Source: Leclercia sp. UBA7405 | Lineage (GTDB): Bacteria; Pseudomonadota; Gammaproteobacteria; Enterobacterales; Enterobacteriaceae | Direction: 5' to 3' | Assembly (NCBI GenBank): GCA_002469605.1 | Contig: DKMV01000031.1 | Span: 1 to 15,966 of the forward strand | DNA: 15,966 bases | In this document: piece by piece, positions 1-9,289 of the stretch | How the letters are laid out: every line of letters starts with the position of its first letter | Numbering within the stretch: the first letter of the stretch is position 1 | Notes under the pieces: generated by a model | The model's database searches: none | What the model was told of the DNA's origin: nothing | What the model saw: the letters and a program-made list of their open reading frames with translations, nothing else | Program-made: the position numbers and the translations under genes

Positions 1-2486
1 AGCGGGTTTTCGATCTGCTGCTGAATAGCGCGTTTCAACGGCCGTGCGCCATAGACAGGATCGTAACCATTCTGGCTAAGCAACTTCAGGGCATCATCAT
101 CAATGTGCACCTCGTAGCCACGCTCTTCCAGACGTTTGTACAGACGCTGCAGCTGGATTTGAGCAATAGAAGCAATGTGTTTCTCTCCGAGCGGATGGAA
201 CACAACAACTTCATCGATACGGTTAATGAACTCCGGACGGAAGTTTTGGCTGACCACGCCCAGCACCAGGTCTTTCATGTGGCTGTAATCCAGCTCACCG
301 AAGCGTTCCTGAATTAAATCGGAACCCAGGTTAGAGGTCATAATGACAACCGTGTTACGGAAATCAACCGTTCTCCCCTGCCCGTCCGTCAGACGCCCGT
401 CATCCAGTACCTGAAGCAGAATGTTAAACACATCCGGGTGCGCTTTTTCCACTTCATCCAGCAGAATGACGGAATAAGGGCGACGACGCACTGCCTCGGT
501 CAGATAACCACCCTCTTCATAACCAACATATCCCGGAGGCGCCCCGACCAGACGAGAGACGGAGTGTTTCTCCATAAATTCGGACATATCAATACGAACC
601 ATGGCGTCATCGCTATCAAACATAAAGTTCGCCAGCGCTTTGCAGAGCTCAGTTTTACCTACCCCGGTCGGCCCAAGGAACAGGAACGAGCCAATCGGAC
701 GATTAGGATCGGAAAGTCCCGCACGGCTACGACGAATAGCGTTGGATACCGCCTCGACGGCTTCATCCTGACCAATCACCCGCTCATGTAAATCCTGCTC
801 CATCCGCAGCAGTTTTTCACGCTCGCTTTCCATCATGCGTGCCACAGGAATCCCAGTCCAGCGCGCCAGCACATCAGCGATTTCGACATCCGTCACTTTG
901 TTACGCAGCAGACGCATGGTTTTACCTTCAGACTGCGTGGCGGCTTCCAGCTGTTTTTCCAGCTCCGGAATCTTGCCATATTGCAGCTCTGACATCCGCG
1001 CCAGATCGCCGACGCGGCGCGCCTGCTCGATGGCAATTTTTGCCTGTTCCAGTTCGGCTTTAATCGTCTGGGTGCCAGAAAGAGAGGCTTTTTCAGCCTT
1101 CCACTCTTCTTCCAGCACAGAATACTGGCGCTCTTTATCCTGTAGCTCTTCATTCAGCATATCGAGACGCTTTTTACTGGCCTCATCAGACTCTTTCATT
1201 AGCGCCTGCTGCTCCAGCTTGAGCTGAATGATTCGGCGATCCAGGCGGTCCAGCTCTTCTGGCTTCGAGTCAATCTGCATACGAATGCTGGAAGCCGCCT
1301 CATCGATCAGGTCGATGGCTTTGTCCGGCAGCTGACGATCGGCAATATAGCGATGCGATAAGGTTGCCGCCGCGACAATAGCCGGGTCGGTGATCTGCAC
1401 ATGGTGGTGCAGCTCATAGCGCTCTTTCAGGCCTCGCAGAATCGCAATGGTGTCTTCAACCGTAGGTTCAGCCACAAACACTTTCTGGAAGCGGCGCTCC
1501 AGCGCAGCATCTTTTTCGATGTACTGACGGTATTCATCCAGCGTTGTGGCGCCTACGCAGTGCAGCTCGCCACGCGCCAGCGCAGGTTTCAGCATGTTCC
1601 CGGCATCCATGGCGCCATCGGCTTTACCCGCTCCGACCATGGTATGCAGTTCATCGATAAACAGGATGACGTTGCCTTCCTGTTTGGCGAGATCGTTAAG
1701 CACCCCTTTCAGGCGCTCCTCGAACTCACCGCGGTATTTTGCGCCGGCCACCAGCGCGCCCATATCCAGCGCCAGTACGCGTCGGCCTTTCAGCCCTTCC
1801 GGAACTTCGCCGTTCACAATACGCTGCGCCAGCCCTTCAACGATGGCCGTTTTACCAACGCCTGGCTCACCAATGAGCACCGGGTTGTTTTTGGTCCGAC
1901 GCTGCAGGACCTGAATGGTACGACGGATCTCTTCGTCACGGCCAATCACAGGGTCTAGTTTGCCCTGTTCAGCACGCTCGGTAAGATCGACGGTAAATTT
2001 TTTCAAAGCCTGACGCTGGTCTTCGGCTCCCTGATCGTTCACGCCTTCACCTCCACGCATTTGATCGATCGCCTGAGTCACATTGGCGGTGGTCGCACCG
2101 GCAGATTTAAGCAGGTCGGTCAGCGTGCCTCGTGAATCAAGCGCGGCCAGAACAAAGAGTTCTGACGAAATAAAGTTATCCCCACGCTTTTGCGCCAGCT
2201 TGTCGCAAAGGTTCAGCACGCGTACCAGATCCTGAGATGGCTGAACATCTCCCCCGGTGCCTTCCACCTGAGGTAAACGGCTCAGCGCCTGATCGATGGC
2301 GGTGCGTAGCTGGCCGGCGTTAACGCCAGCTGAGGTTAATAAAGGACGTACCGAACCCCCTTCCTGATTCAGTAAGGCGCTCATTAAATGAAGAGGTTCG
2401 ATAAATTGGTTGTCGTGCCCCAGTGCGAGAGACTGGGCATCGGCGAGAGCAAGCTGGAATTTATTAGTAAGACGATCCAGACGCAT
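1..2486 (-). CDS. clpB: ClpB disaggregase, 3' end cut by window edge
   Basis: AAA+ Hsp100 chaperone that threads aggregated proteins through a cytosolic hexameric ring together with DnaK/DnaJ/GrpE. The window holds 828 codons from the ATG; the E. coli protein is 857 residues, so about 29 C-terminal residues lie beyond the edge. The Clp N-domain covers roughly residues 1-145. The first AAA module has Walker A GEPGVGKT at 206-213, a KYRGEFEER pore loop and LFIDELHT as Walker B. A charged coiled-coil middle domain spans about 410-525. The second AAA module has Walker A GPTGVGKT at 605-612, pore-loop Tyr653 in PPGYVGYEE, and Walker [10 protein letters not shown]. The start is fixed by an ideal GGGAGGAG site. 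It lies downstream of pgeF on the same strand with its own heat-shock promoter. No defect is seen. Confidence 0.98.
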   Translation of the reverse strand, partial: MRLDRLTNKFQLALADAQSLALGHDNQFIEPLHLMSALLNQEGGSVRPLLTSAGVNAGQLRTAIDQALSRLPQVEGTGGDVQPSQDLVRVLNLCDKLAQKRGDNFISSELFVLAALDSRGTLTDLLKSAGATTANVTQAIDQMRGGEGVNDQGAEDQRQALKKFTVDLTERAEQGKLDPVIGRDEEIRRTIQVLQRRTKNNPVLIGEPGVGKTAIVEGLAQRIVNGEVPEGLKGRRVLALDMGALVAGAKYRGEFEERLKGVLNDLAKQEGNVILFIDELHTMVGAGKADGAMDAGNMLKPALARGELHCVGATTLDEYRQYIEKDAALERRFQKVFVAEPTVEDTIAILRGLKERYELHHHVQITDPAIVAAATLSHRYIADRQLPDKAIDLIDEAASSIRMQIDSKPEELDRLDRRIIQLKLEQQALMKESDEASKKRLDMLNEELQDKERQYSVLEEEWKAEKASLSGTQTIKAELEQAKIAIEQARRVGDLARMSELQYGKIPELEKQLEAATQSEGKTMRLLRNKVTDVEIADVLARWTGIPVARMMESEREKLLRMEQDLHERVIGQDEAVEAVSNAIRRSRAGLSDPNRPIGSFLFLGPTGVGKTELCKALANFMFDSDDAMVRIDMSEFMEKHSVSRLVGAPPGYVGYEEGGYLTEAVRRRPYSVILLDEVEKAHPDVFNILLQVLDDGRLTDGQGRTVDFRNTVVIMTSNLGSDLIQERFGELDYSHMKDLVLGVVSQNFRPEFINRIDEVVVFHPLGEKHIASIAQIQLQRLYKRLEERGYEVHIDDDALKLLSQNGYDPVYGARPLKRAIQQQIENP
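2040..2054 (-). promoter_or_regulatory. Internal clpB ribosome-binding site and GTG start (short ClpB isoform)
   Basis: Inside clpB, codon 149 is GTG (2042-2040) and is preceded by GGAGGT (2054-2049) at ideal spacing. E. coli makes a shorter ClpB lacking the N-domain from an internal start at Val149. The codon number and Shine-Dalgarno site here match that arrangement, so both isoforms are expected. Use of the site is inferred from the sequence. Confidence 0.75.
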
Positions 2487-2488
2487 AA

Positions 2489-2496
2489 CTCCTCCC
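2489..2496 (-). promoter_or_regulatory. clpB ribosome-binding site
   Basis: GGGAGGAG lies just upstream of the clpB ATG at 2486 and fixes that start. It is a near-complete match to the anti-Shine-Dalgarno sequence, in keeping with strong heat-induced synthesis. Confidence 0.85.
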
Positions 2497-2523
2497 ATAA
2501 CAGGTCAATTTTGCTACTGGAGA

Positions 2524-2554
2524 TTAAATGAGGTCATCCCTCAATTATTCAAGG
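2524..2554 (-). promoter_or_regulatory. Sigma-32 heat-shock promoter of clpB
   Basis: On the minus strand CCTTGAA (2554-2548) and CCTCATTTAA (2533-2524) are 14 bases apart, counted from CTTGAA to CCTCAT. This fits the RpoH consensus (CTTGAA, 13-15 bases, CCCCATnT). It lies between the pgeF stop and the clpB start, so clpB can be induced by heat independently of rluD-pgeF. Predicted transcription start is near 2517. Confidence 0.85.
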
Positions 2555-2615
2555 TTAATGACCTGAATTATGGCAAAAGAAAACAGCACGTACCGGATCG
2601 TCTTGATTCTATAGG

Positions 2616-3347
2616 TTATATCAGCCAAATGAAACTTGCCATACGACCTGTTGTCTTGTCGCGGCGATAGGAGAAAAATTCGTCATCTTCTGTGAAAGTA
2701 CAGCGATCGCCGCCATAGATCCGGGTTACGCCACTTTTTACCAGGCGCTGACGCGCAAGCTGGTAAATATCGGCCATATATTTCTCACCTACGGCCTTAA
2801 AAGCAGCGCTGGCCTGAGGATCTTGCTGCATGAAGGCATCACGGACCTCAGGGCCGACTTCGAACGCCTGGGGTCCAATAGCGGGCCCCAGCCAGGCGAT
2901 AATATTCTCGGGGGAGTCATTGAAGCAGGCGATCGTCTCTTCCAGCACGCCCGTGCACAAACCGCGCCAGCCAGCATGGGCGGCGCCCACTTCCGTACCG
3001 GCGAGATTACAGAACAGCACCGGCAAGCAGTCGGCCGTCATTACTGCGCAAACCGTTCCTGGAGTATTGCTCCAGGAAGCGTCAGCCCGTTTCGAGGCAT
3101 AGGGCTCACCAGTAAGTTTCAGAACGTCGGTACCGTGCACCTGCTCAAGCCAGACTGGCTTAGACGGGAGCTTGCCTGCGGTAAACATCCGCAGGCGATT
3201 TTCTTCTACATGGGCAAGATTATCACCACAGTGCGCGCCAAGATTGAGCGACTGCCATGCCCCTTCGCTAACACCGCCGATACGGGTAGAACTGCAGGCC
3301 GCCACGCCTGCCGGCAGCGGCCATTGTGGGATAATCAGCTTGGTCAT
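2616..3347 (-). CDS. pgeF: PgeF (YfiH), peptidoglycan editing factor / multicopper-oxidoreductase-fold enzyme
   Basis: Member of the YfiH/DUF152 family (243 residues, normal length). In E. coli, loss of this protein allows L-Ser to replace L-Ala in the peptidoglycan stem; family members also show purine nucleoside phosphorylase/adenosine deaminase activity. The metal-site residues are visible: His71 in LEQVHG, Cys107 in MTADCLPV and His124 in GAAHAGWRG. The ATG overlaps the rluD stop as ATGA, so the two are translationally coupled in an rluD-pgeF unit that reads on toward clpB. No signal peptide is seen, so it is cytoplasmic. The biochemical role in vivo is less certain than the family assignment. 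Confidence 0.95.
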   Translation of the reverse strand: MTKLIIPQWPLPAGVAACSSTRIGGVSEGAWQSLNLGAHCGDNLAHVEENRLRMFTAGKLPSKPVWLEQVHGTDVLKLTGEPYASKRADASWSNTPGTVCAVMTADCLPVLFCNLAGTEVGAAHAGWRGLCTGVLEETIACFNDSPENIIAWLGPAIGPQAFEVGPEVRDAFMQQDPQASAAFKAVGEKYMADIYQLARQRLVKSGVTRIYGGDRCTFTEDDEFFSYRRDKTTGRMASFIWLI

Positions 3348-4324
3348 AACCAGTCCACGTCGTCCTTGTGCTCTTCAAAATCGGCACGCATGGCGTCGAT
3401 AAGCTCCACCATGTCCTGTGGGATCGGCGCGTGCCATTCCATTTCTATACCGGAAATCGGATGGTAAAGGCGCAGCATGGTCGCATGCAGTGCCTGGCGG
3501 TCGAACTTACGCAGTGCGGTAATGAATTCTTCCGACGCCCCTTTAGGCGGGCGCGGACGGCCACCGTACAGCTGATCCCCCACCAGCGGGTGGGTAATGT
3601 GCGACATATGCACGCGGATCTGGTGGGTACGGCCGGTTTCCAGACGCAGGCGCAGACGCGTATGGATGCGGAAGTGCTCCATAATGCGGTAGTGCGTTAC
3701 TGCCGGTTTACCCATTGGATGCACGGACATATGTGTGCGCTTCGTCGGGTGACGGCTGATCGGCTGTTCCACCGTACCGCCCGACGTCATATGACCAATA
3801 GCGACGGCTTCATATTCACGGGTGATTTCACGCAACTGCAGCGACTCCACCAGGCGCGTCTGCGCCGGAATAGTTTTCGCCACTACCATCAGACCGGTGG
3901 TGTCTTTATCCAGACGGTGGACAATACCTGCACGCGGCACGTCCGCAATGGGCGGGTAGTAATGCAGCAGCGCGTTAAGCACTGTTCCATCGGGGTTGCC
4001 CGCCCCCGGGTGTACAACCAGGTCGCGCGGCTTATTGATCACAAGGATGTCATCATCTTCATAGACAATGTTCAGCGGGATGTCCTGCGGTTCGAAGCGG
4101 ACTTCTTCTTCAATCTCAACATCGATGGCGACAACCTCCCCGCCTAACACTTTCTCTTTCGGCTTGTCCCAGACTTTGCCGTTAACCAGCACGCGCTGGT
4201 CAAGAATCCATTCTTTTATGCGTGAACGCGAATAATCAGGGAACATTTCGGCTAAAGCTTGATCTAAGCGTTGACCGAGCTGATTTTCGGAGACTGTTGC
4301 GGTGAGTTCTACTCGTTGTGCCAT
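3344..4324 (-). CDS. rluD: RluD, 23S rRNA pseudouridine synthase (U1911/1915/1917)
   Basis: Converts uridines 1911, 1915 and 1917 in helix 69 of 23S rRNA to pseudouridine during late 50S assembly. The protein is 326 residues, the usual length. An S4 RNA-binding domain occupies about residues 18-75 (RLDQALAEMFPDYSRSRIKEW). The RluA-type catalytic domain follows, with catalytic Asp139 in HRLDKDTTGL and a conserved RTHQIRVHMSH segment near the C-terminus. It is the first gene of rluD-pgeF-clpB and diverges from bamD. Nothing is unusual in it. Confidence 0.98.
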   Translation of the reverse strand: MAQRVELTATVSENQLGQRLDQALAEMFPDYSRSRIKEWILDQRVLVNGKVWDKPKEKVLGGEVVAIDVEIEEEVRFEPQDIPLNIVYEDDDILVINKPRDLVVHPGAGNPDGTVLNALLHYYPPIADVPRAGIVHRLDKDTTGLMVVAKTIPAQTRLVESLQLREITREYEAVAIGHMTSGGTVEQPISRHPTKRTHMSVHPMGKPAVTHYRIMEHFRIHTRLRLRLETGRTHQIRVHMSHITHPLVGDQLYGGRPRPPKGASEEFITALRKFDRQALHATMLRLYHPISGIEMEWHAPIPQDMVELIDAMRADFEEHKDDVDWL

Positions 4325-4345
4325 AGACTGCTTCTTCGTTTAACG

Positions 4346-4374
4346 TTGGGTTTTACGGCTTTGCCGTTTAATAT
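4346..4374 (+). promoter_or_regulatory. Candidate bamD promoter
   Basis: TTGGGT (4346-4351) and TAATAT (4369-4374), 17 bases apart, are the best plus-strand sigma-70-like pair before bamD. They overlap the candidate rluD -10, so the two promoters may compete. Both elements are imperfect. Confidence 0.3.
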
Positions 4375-4399
4375 AGTGTGCTATTGTAGCTGGTCTTAA
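4370..4399 (-). promoter_or_regulatory. Candidate rluD promoter
   Basis: On the minus strand TTAAGA (4399-4394) and TATATT (4375-4370) are 18 bases apart in the rluD/bamD divergent region. The -10 is a good sigma-70 match; the -35 is moderate. A small hairpin (ACGGC, loop TTT, GCCGT at 4355-4367) lies just downstream in the predicted rluD leader. Confidence 0.35.
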
Positions 4400-4454
4400 T
4401 CGGGAGCAGGAAAGAGATTCTCCCGGACAAACATTTGAGGAAAGTCAAAACGTC

Positions 4455-5192
4455 ATGACGCGCATGAAATATCTGGTGGCAGCGGCCACGTTGAGCCTGG
4501 CTTTGGTGGGCTGCTCCGGTTCGAATGAACAGGTCCCTGACAATCCGCCGAATGAAATCTATGCGACTGCTCAGCAAAAGCTGCAGGACGGTAACTGGAA
4601 ACAGGCAATAACGCAACTGGAAGCGTTGGATAACCGTTATCCGTTTGGTCCATATTCGCAGCAAGTACAGCTGGATTTGATCTACGCCTATTATAAAAAT
4701 GCCGATCTTCCACTGGCGCAGGCAGCTATCGATCGCTTTATCCGTCTCAACCCGACCCATCCAAACATTGACTACGTAATGTATATGCGTGGCCTGACCA
4801 ATATGGCTCTGGATGACAGCGCGCTGCAGGGCTTCTTCGGTGTGGATCGTTCCGACCGTGACCCGCAACACGCCCGTGATGCGTTTAACGATTTCTCCAA
4901 GCTTGTTCGCGGTTATCCGAACAGCCAGTACGTTACCGATGCCAACAAGCGTCTGGTGTACCTGAAAGATCGTCTGGCTAAATATGAGCTTTCCGTTGCC
5001 GAGTACTATACCCGTCGCGGCGCGTGGGTCGCAGTAGTAAACCGCGTTGAAGGCATGTTACGTGATTATCCGGATACTCAGGCTACGCGTGATGGCCTGA
5101 ACCTGATGGAAAACGCCTACCGTCAGCTGCAGATGAATGCTCAGGCTGACAAAGTAGCGAAGATTATCGCCGCCAACAGCAGCAATAGCTGA
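4455..5192 (+). CDS. bamD: BamD outer-membrane assembly lipoprotein
   Basis: Essential lipoprotein of the BAM complex; with BamA it binds outer-membrane protein precursors at the periplasmic face of the outer membrane. It has 245 residues, as in E. coli. The N-terminus is a lipoprotein signal with lipobox LVGC, so Cys20 should be lipidated; Ser at +2 fits outer-membrane sorting. The rest is TPR-like helices (for example [21 protein letters not shown] and [17 protein letters not shown]). GAGGAAAG at 4437-4444 sits 10 bases before this ATG and favours it over the in-frame ATG at 4464. It is a single-gene unit ending in a strong terminator. Confidence 0.98.
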   Translation: MTRMKYLVAAATLSLALVGCSGSNEQVPDNPPNEIYATAQQKLQDGNWKQAITQLEALDNRYPFGPYSQQVQLDLIYAYYKNADLPLAQAAIDRFIRLNPTHPNIDYVMYMRGLTNMALDDSALQGFFGVDRSDRDPQHARDAFNDFSKLVRGYPNSQYVTDANKRLVYLKDRLAKYELSVAEYYTRRGAWVAVVNRVEGMLRDYPDTQATRDGLNLMENAYRQLQMNAQADKVAKIIAANSSNS

Positions 5193-5213
5193 TTCTGGTT
5201 AAGTTAAAAAGCG

Positions 5214-5243
5214 AAACGGCAGCCTTAGGGCTGCCGTTTTTTT
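5214..5243 (+). terminator. bamD intrinsic terminator
   Basis: An 11-bp perfect stem (5214-5224 with 5229-5239, AAACGGCAGCC) closes a TTAG loop and runs into seven Ts. It begins 21 bases after the bamD stop. Confidence 0.95.
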
Positions 5244-5389
5244 ATTCATTTAGTGAATGCGCTGAAGCGGTTTAGCCTCAAGTCATCCCGTCAACTATGA
5301 CCCTATATCTACCCTTCTACAAGGTAAAAGTTACGTCTTCCTGTCCTGCCTCACAAAAAGAAGGAACTGACAAAAAGTGACAAAAATAC

Positions 5390-5855
<466 letters not shown>

Positions 5856-5856
5856 A

Positions 5857-5886
5857 TTGACAGGATCAAAACAGTACGGGTACTTT
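5857..5886 (+). promoter_or_regulatory. pheL-pheA promoter
   Basis: A perfect TTGACA (5857-5862) is followed after 18 bases by TACTTT (5881-5886). It lies directly after the raiA terminator and upstream of the pheL leader. Predicted transcription start is near 5893. Confidence 0.7.
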
Positions 5887-5912
5887 AAGTCTGTCTTCTG
5901 AAGGAACTATCC

Positions 5913-5960
5913 ATGAGCTTAACACCGTTTTTCTTCGCATTCTTTTTTACCTTCCCCTGA
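5913..5960 (+). CDS. pheL: PheL, phenylalanine operon leader peptide
   Basis: A 15-residue leader peptide, [15 protein letters not shown], with seven Phe codons. Ribosome stalling on these codons when charged tRNA-Phe is scarce selects the antiterminator and lets RNA polymerase enter pheA. AAGGA at 5901-5905 is the ribosome-binding site. The E. coli leader is [15 protein letters not shown], so only residues 2-4 differ and the Phe block is kept. Confidence 0.95.
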   Translation: [15 protein letters not shown]

Positions 5961-6035
5961 ACGGGAGGCGTTTCGTCGTGTGATAAAGAATGCGAAGACG
6001 AACAATAAGGCCTCCCACACCGGGGGGCCTTTTTT
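5932..6035 (+). promoter_or_regulatory. pheA attenuator (mutually exclusive hairpins)
   Basis: Segment 5932-5945, within the Phe codons, is perfectly complementary over 14 bases to 5985-5998 (protector hairpin). The competing antiterminator pairs TTCGTC (5972-5977) with GACGAA (5997-6002), and GGGAGGC (5963-5969) with GCCTCCC (6010-6016), which destroys the terminator stem. When Phe is plentiful the protector forms and transcription stops; when it is scarce the stalled ribosome covers 5932-5945 and pheA is read. All pairings are seen directly in the sequence. Confidence 0.93.
6007..6035 (+). terminator. pheA attenuator terminator
   Basis: A 10-bp stem, AAGGCCTCCC (6007-6016) with GGGGGGCCTT (6022-6031) including one G-U pair, closes an ACACC loop and is followed by a T run to 6035. 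It lies 33 bases before pheA. Confidence 0.94.
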
Positions 6036-6067
6036 ATTGATAACGATAATATGATTAAGGCAAGGCT

Positions 6068-7228
6068 ATGACACAGGAAAACCCATTACTGGAACTGCGA
6101 GATAAGATCAGCGCGCTGGATGAGAAACTGCTTTCGCTGCTGGCAGAACGTCGCGCGCTGGCCATCGAAGTGGGAAAAGCAAAGCTGACCACCCATCGTC
6201 CGGTACGCGATATTGACCGCGAGCGCGACCTGCTGGAGCGCCTCATCCAGCTGGGCAAAACCCATCATCTCGATGCGCACTACATCACCCGCCTGTTCCA
6301 GCTGATTATCGAAGACTCCGTTCTTACCCAACAGGCGCTGCTGCAACAACATCTGAATAAAACCAACCCGCACTCCGCGCGCGTAGCTTTCCTGGGACCC
6401 AAAGGCTCTTATTCGCATCTGGCCGCACGCCAGTACGCCGCACGCCATTTTGAAGAGTTTATTGAGAGCGGCTGCGCCAGATTCGCAGATATCTTTAATC
6501 AGGTTGAAACCGGACAGGCCGATTACGCGGTAGTCCCAATTGAGAACACCAGTTCAGGCGCGATTAACGACGTGTACGATCTGCTCCAGCACACCAGCCT
6601 GTCGCTGGTCGGTGAACTGACCATTCCAATCGACCACTGCGTGCTGGTTTCGGGCTCCACGGATCTGAGCAAAATCGAAACGGTTTACAGCCATCCGCAG
6701 CCGTTCCAGCAGTGCAGCCAGTTCCTGAACCGTTATCCAAACTGGAAAATTGAGTACACCGAAAGCACCTCGGCGGCGATGGAGAGAGTAGCCCAGGCGA
6801 ACTCCCCTACCGTGGCGGCACTGGGCAGCGAAGCGGGCGGCGCGCTCTATAACCTGCAGGTGCTGGAGCGTAATCTGGCTAACCAGACGCAAAACATCAC
6901 CCGCTTTATCGTACTGGCCCGTAAAGCCATTAACGTTTCCGATCAGGTGCCGGCCAAAACCACCCTGTTGATGGCTACCGGCCAGCAGGCGGGCGCGCTG
7001 GTTGAAGCTCTACTGGTTCTGCGCAATCACAACCTGATCATGACCAAACTTGAGTCCCGCCCTATCAACGGCAACCCGTGGGAAGAGATGTTCTATCTTG
7101 ATATTCAGGCCAACCTGGAATCTGCCTCCATGCAGAAAGCCCTGCGCGAGCTCGGCGAGATCACCCGCTCAATGAAAGTGCTGGGCTGTTATCCAGGCGA
7201 AAACGTGGTACCGGTCGATCCTGCTTAA
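6068..7228 (+). CDS. pheA: PheA, bifunctional chorismate mutase / prephenate dehydratase
   Basis: Converts chorismate to prephenate and then to phenylpyruvate, the committed steps to phenylalanine. It has 386 residues, the E. coli length. The AroQ chorismate mutase domain covers about 1-90 ([20 protein letters not shown]). Prephenate dehydratase covers about 105-285, with the catalytic TRF motif in [10 protein letters not shown]-terminal ACT domain holds GALV and ESRP, the Phe-binding motifs for feedback inhibition. TAAGG at 6056-6060 supports the start. Expression is set by the pheL attenuator. Its stop overlaps that of the convergent SMP-30 gene, and no intrinsic terminator with a T run follows it. 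Confidence 0.98.
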   Translation: MTQENPLLELRDKISALDEKLLSLLAERRALAIEVGKAKLTTHRPVRDIDRERDLLERLIQLGKTHHLDAHYITRLFQLIIEDSVLTQQALLQQHLNKTNPHSARVAFLGPKGSYSHLAARQYAARHFEEFIESGCARFADIFNQVETGQADYAVVPIENTSSGAINDVYDLLQHTSLSLVGELTIPIDHCVLVSGSTDLSKIETVYSHPQPFQQCSQFLNRYPNWKIEYTESTSAAMERVAQANSPTVAALGSEAGGALYNLQVLERNLANQTQNITRFIVLARKAINVSDQVPAKTTLLMATGQQAGALVEALLVLRNHNLIMTKLESRPINGNPWEEMFYLDIQANLESASMQKALRELGEITRSMKVLGCYPGENVVPVDPA

Positions 7229-8097
7229 CGTTCGATAAACTGGCTTTTCTTCACCCCTGCCACCTTCACCGGCAGGGTGAAGATAGCGCCCGACAGCGGA
7301 TATTGCGCCACCTCCTGCGCATCCATGTTCTCCCGCGTGGTGGTAATGAACAGCGTCTTCATATCCTCACCGCCAAAGCAGACCATGGTCGGGCAACGCA
7401 CCGGCAACCGATACTCTTCCAGCTGTTCCCCTTCCGGGGAGAAACGGGCTATCCGCCAGCCGTCATACATCGCGCTCCAGTAACAGCCTTCTGTGTCCAT
7501 GGCCGCACCATCAGGCATGCCTTCGCCCTCCTGGAACTGCCTGAAGAGTTCACGGTTGCCGGGCTCTGCCTGATTATCCAGCGGGGTACGATAAATAACG
7601 CCGTTTGGCGTATCGGAGGTATACATCCATTTATTATCGGGGCTAAATGCCAGGCCGTTATGCCCCTGGATGTCGCACTGAAGCACTTTTGGCGTGAGGT
7701 CGTTGTCGATACGCATCAACATCGCCCCGTTGTAATCTCCCGGTGCCCAGAAGGTACCCGCATAGAACCGACCAAGATAGTCGGTGCCGCCGTCGTTAAA
7801 ACGGGCCAACTGCGGGCTGGAAGGGTTGTCACACACTTTGCGCTGTAGCGTACCGTTTTTATCAGCCAGCCAGATGGCGTTACGCATGGCAACGATAAGC
7901 CCGCCCCGTTCACGCAGGGCGAAACAGCCCACCTCTTCATGAAATGCCAGCACCGTATGTTCGCCCGTAGCAAGCTGATAACGGTGAATCTCGCCTTCCA
8001 GAATATCGGCCCAGTAGAGCGCCTGTTCCTCTTCGCTCCAGATGGGGCATTCCGGGAGTTGCCCGATGTAATCAAACAGGACCTGTGGTTCAGCCAT
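7225..8097 (-). CDS. SMP-30/gluconolactonase/LRE-family sugar lactonase
   Basis: A 290-residue six-bladed beta-propeller protein of the SMP-30 family, metal-dependent hydrolases that open sugar lactones such as gluconolactone. Metal-site residues line up by motif: Glu16 (LPECPIW), Asn147 ([10 protein letters not shown]) and Asp196 (GMPDGAAMD). Arg99 and Asn101 (ARFNDGG) match the substrate-side residues of the family. No signal peptide is seen, so it is probably cytoplasmic. Its stop overlaps that of pheA. GGAGAAGGG lies just before the ATG, and only about 16 bases separate it from the T run of the tyrA terminator, so it may depend on readthrough from aroF-tyrA. E. coli K-12 has no gene here. 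The true substrate is unknown. Confidence 0.85.
   Translation of the reverse strand: MAEPQVLFDYIGQLPECPIWSEEEQALYWADILEGEIHRYQLATGEHTVLAFHEEVGCFALRERGGLIVAMRNAIWLADKNGTLQRKVCDNPSSPQLARFNDGGTDYLGRFYAGTFWAPGDYNGAMLMRIDNDLTPKVLQCDIQGHNGLAFSPDNKWMYTSDTPNGVIYRTPLDNQAEPGNRELFRQFQEGEGMPDGAAMDTEGCYWSAMYDGWRIARFSPEGEQLEEYRLPVRCPTMVCFGGEDMKTLFITTTRENMDAQEVAQYPLSGAIFTLPVKVAGVKKSQFIER
7249..7282. repeat. Inverted repeat in the 3' end of the SMP-30 gene
   Basis: CTTCACCCCTGCC (7249-7261) and GGCAGGGTGAAG (7271-7282) pair over 12 bases with one bulged C and a 9-base loop. It lies about 20 bases beyond the pheA stop. No T run follows on either strand, so it is not a standard terminator, but it could form the 3' end structure of the pheA mRNA. 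Confidence 0.6.
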
Positions 8098-8113
8098 AAC
8101 CCTTCTCCATAAT

Positions 8114-8138
8114 AAAAAAAGCCAGCAGTGCTGGCTTT
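8114..8138 (-). terminator. aroF-tyrA operon terminator
   Basis: On the minus strand AAAGCCAG (8138-8131) and CTGGCTTT (8125-8118) enclose a 5-base loop and run into a T tract (8120-8114). It begins 20 bases after the tyrA stop and ends 16 bases before the SMP-30 start codon. Confidence 0.85.
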
Positions 8139-8157
8139 CAGTATATACATCATTGGA

Positions 8158-9279
8158 TTACTGACGACTGTCATTTGCCTGTCGCAGCAGAACCCGGCTT
8201 TCGCTCTGGAACTTCTGGGCGTAGTCACCAAACCAGTGTTCAACCTTACGGAAGCTATCGATAAACGCCTGTTTATCACCCTCTTCCAGCAGGGTAATGG
8301 CTTCGCCAAAGCGCTGGTAATAACGTTTGATCAGCGCCAGATTATTGGTTGAAGACATAATGATATCGGCGTACAGCTGCGGATCCTGAGCAAACAGGCG
8401 CCCGACCATCGCCAGCTCGAGTCGATAAATGGGGGACGACAACGAGAGCAGCTGCTCCAGCTGAACGTTCTCTTCCGCCAGATGCAGACCGTAGGCAAAG
8501 GTGGCGAAGTGGCGCAGCGCCTGAATAAAGGCCATATTCTGGTCATGCTCAACGGCGCTGATGCGGTGCAAACGGGCGCCCCAGACCTGAATCTGCTCCA
8601 GGAACCATTGATAGGTTTCTGGCTGGCGACCATCGCAGTAGACCACAACCTGTTTTGCCAGGCTGCCGCTGTCCGGCCCGAACATGGGGTGCAGACCCAG
8701 CACCGGCCCCTGGTGCGCGGCCAGCATCGCCTGCAGCGGACCGTTTTTCACCGACGCCAGATCGACCAGGATACAGTCTTTCGGCAGCGACGGTAGTCGG
8801 GAAATAACCTGCTCGGTCACGTGGATAGGCACGCTGACGATCACCATACCCGCATCCGCGACCATCTCTTCGGCCTGGGCCCAGCCCTCTTTTTCCAGAA
8901 TGCGCACCTGGTAGCCAGAAAGCGTAAGCATTTTTTCAAACAGGCGTCCCATCTGCCCGGCACCGCCGACGATCACGACCGGACGCAGCGACGGACAGAG
9001 GGTTTTAAAGCCCTTATCATTTTCGCTGGAGTAGGACTCGCGCATCACGCGACGCAGCACATCTTCAATCAGATCCGGAGAGACCCCGAGCGCCTGAGCC
9101 TCTTTGCGGCGGGAAGCCAGCATCGAGGCCTCACGTTCCGGCACATAGATCGGTAAACCGTATTTACTTTTTACCTCGCCAACCTCGGCGACCAGCGCCA
9201 TACGGCGCGCCAACAGATCCAGCAGCGCCTTATCTACTTCATCAATTTGATCGCGTAACGCGGTCAATTCAGCAACCAT
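8158..9279 (-). CDS. tyrA: TyrA, bifunctional chorismate mutase / prephenate dehydrogenase
   Basis: Converts chorismate to prephenate and oxidises it with NAD to 4-hydroxyphenylpyruvate on the route to tyrosine. It has 373 residues, as in E. coli. The N-terminal AroQ domain (about 1-90, [19 protein letters not shown]) is homologous to that of PheA. The dehydrogenase domain starts near residue 100 with a dinucleotide-binding loop, [10 protein letters not shown], and carries the catalytic-region [15 protein letters not shown] precedes the ATG. It lies 10 bases after aroF in one operon under TyrR control and is followed by its own terminator. Confidence 0.98.
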   Translation of the reverse strand: MVAELTALRDQIDEVDKALLDLLARRMALVAEVGEVKSKYGLPIYVPEREASMLASRRKEAQALGVSPDLIEDVLRRVMRESYSSENDKGFKTLCPSLRPVVIVGGAGQMGRLFEKMLTLSGYQVRILEKEGWAQAEEMVADAGMVIVSVPIHVTEQVISRLPSLPKDCILVDLASVKNGPLQAMLAAHQGPVLGLHPMFGPDSGSLAKQVVVYCDGRQPETYQWFLEQIQVWGARLHRISAVEHDQNMAFIQALRHFATFAYGLHLAEENVQLEQLLSLSSPIYRLELAMVGRLFAQDPQLYADIIMSSTNNLALIKRYYQRFGEAITLLEEGDKQAFIDSFRKVEHWFGDYAQKFQSESRVLLRQANDSRQ

Positions 9280-9289
9280 AACTAACCTC

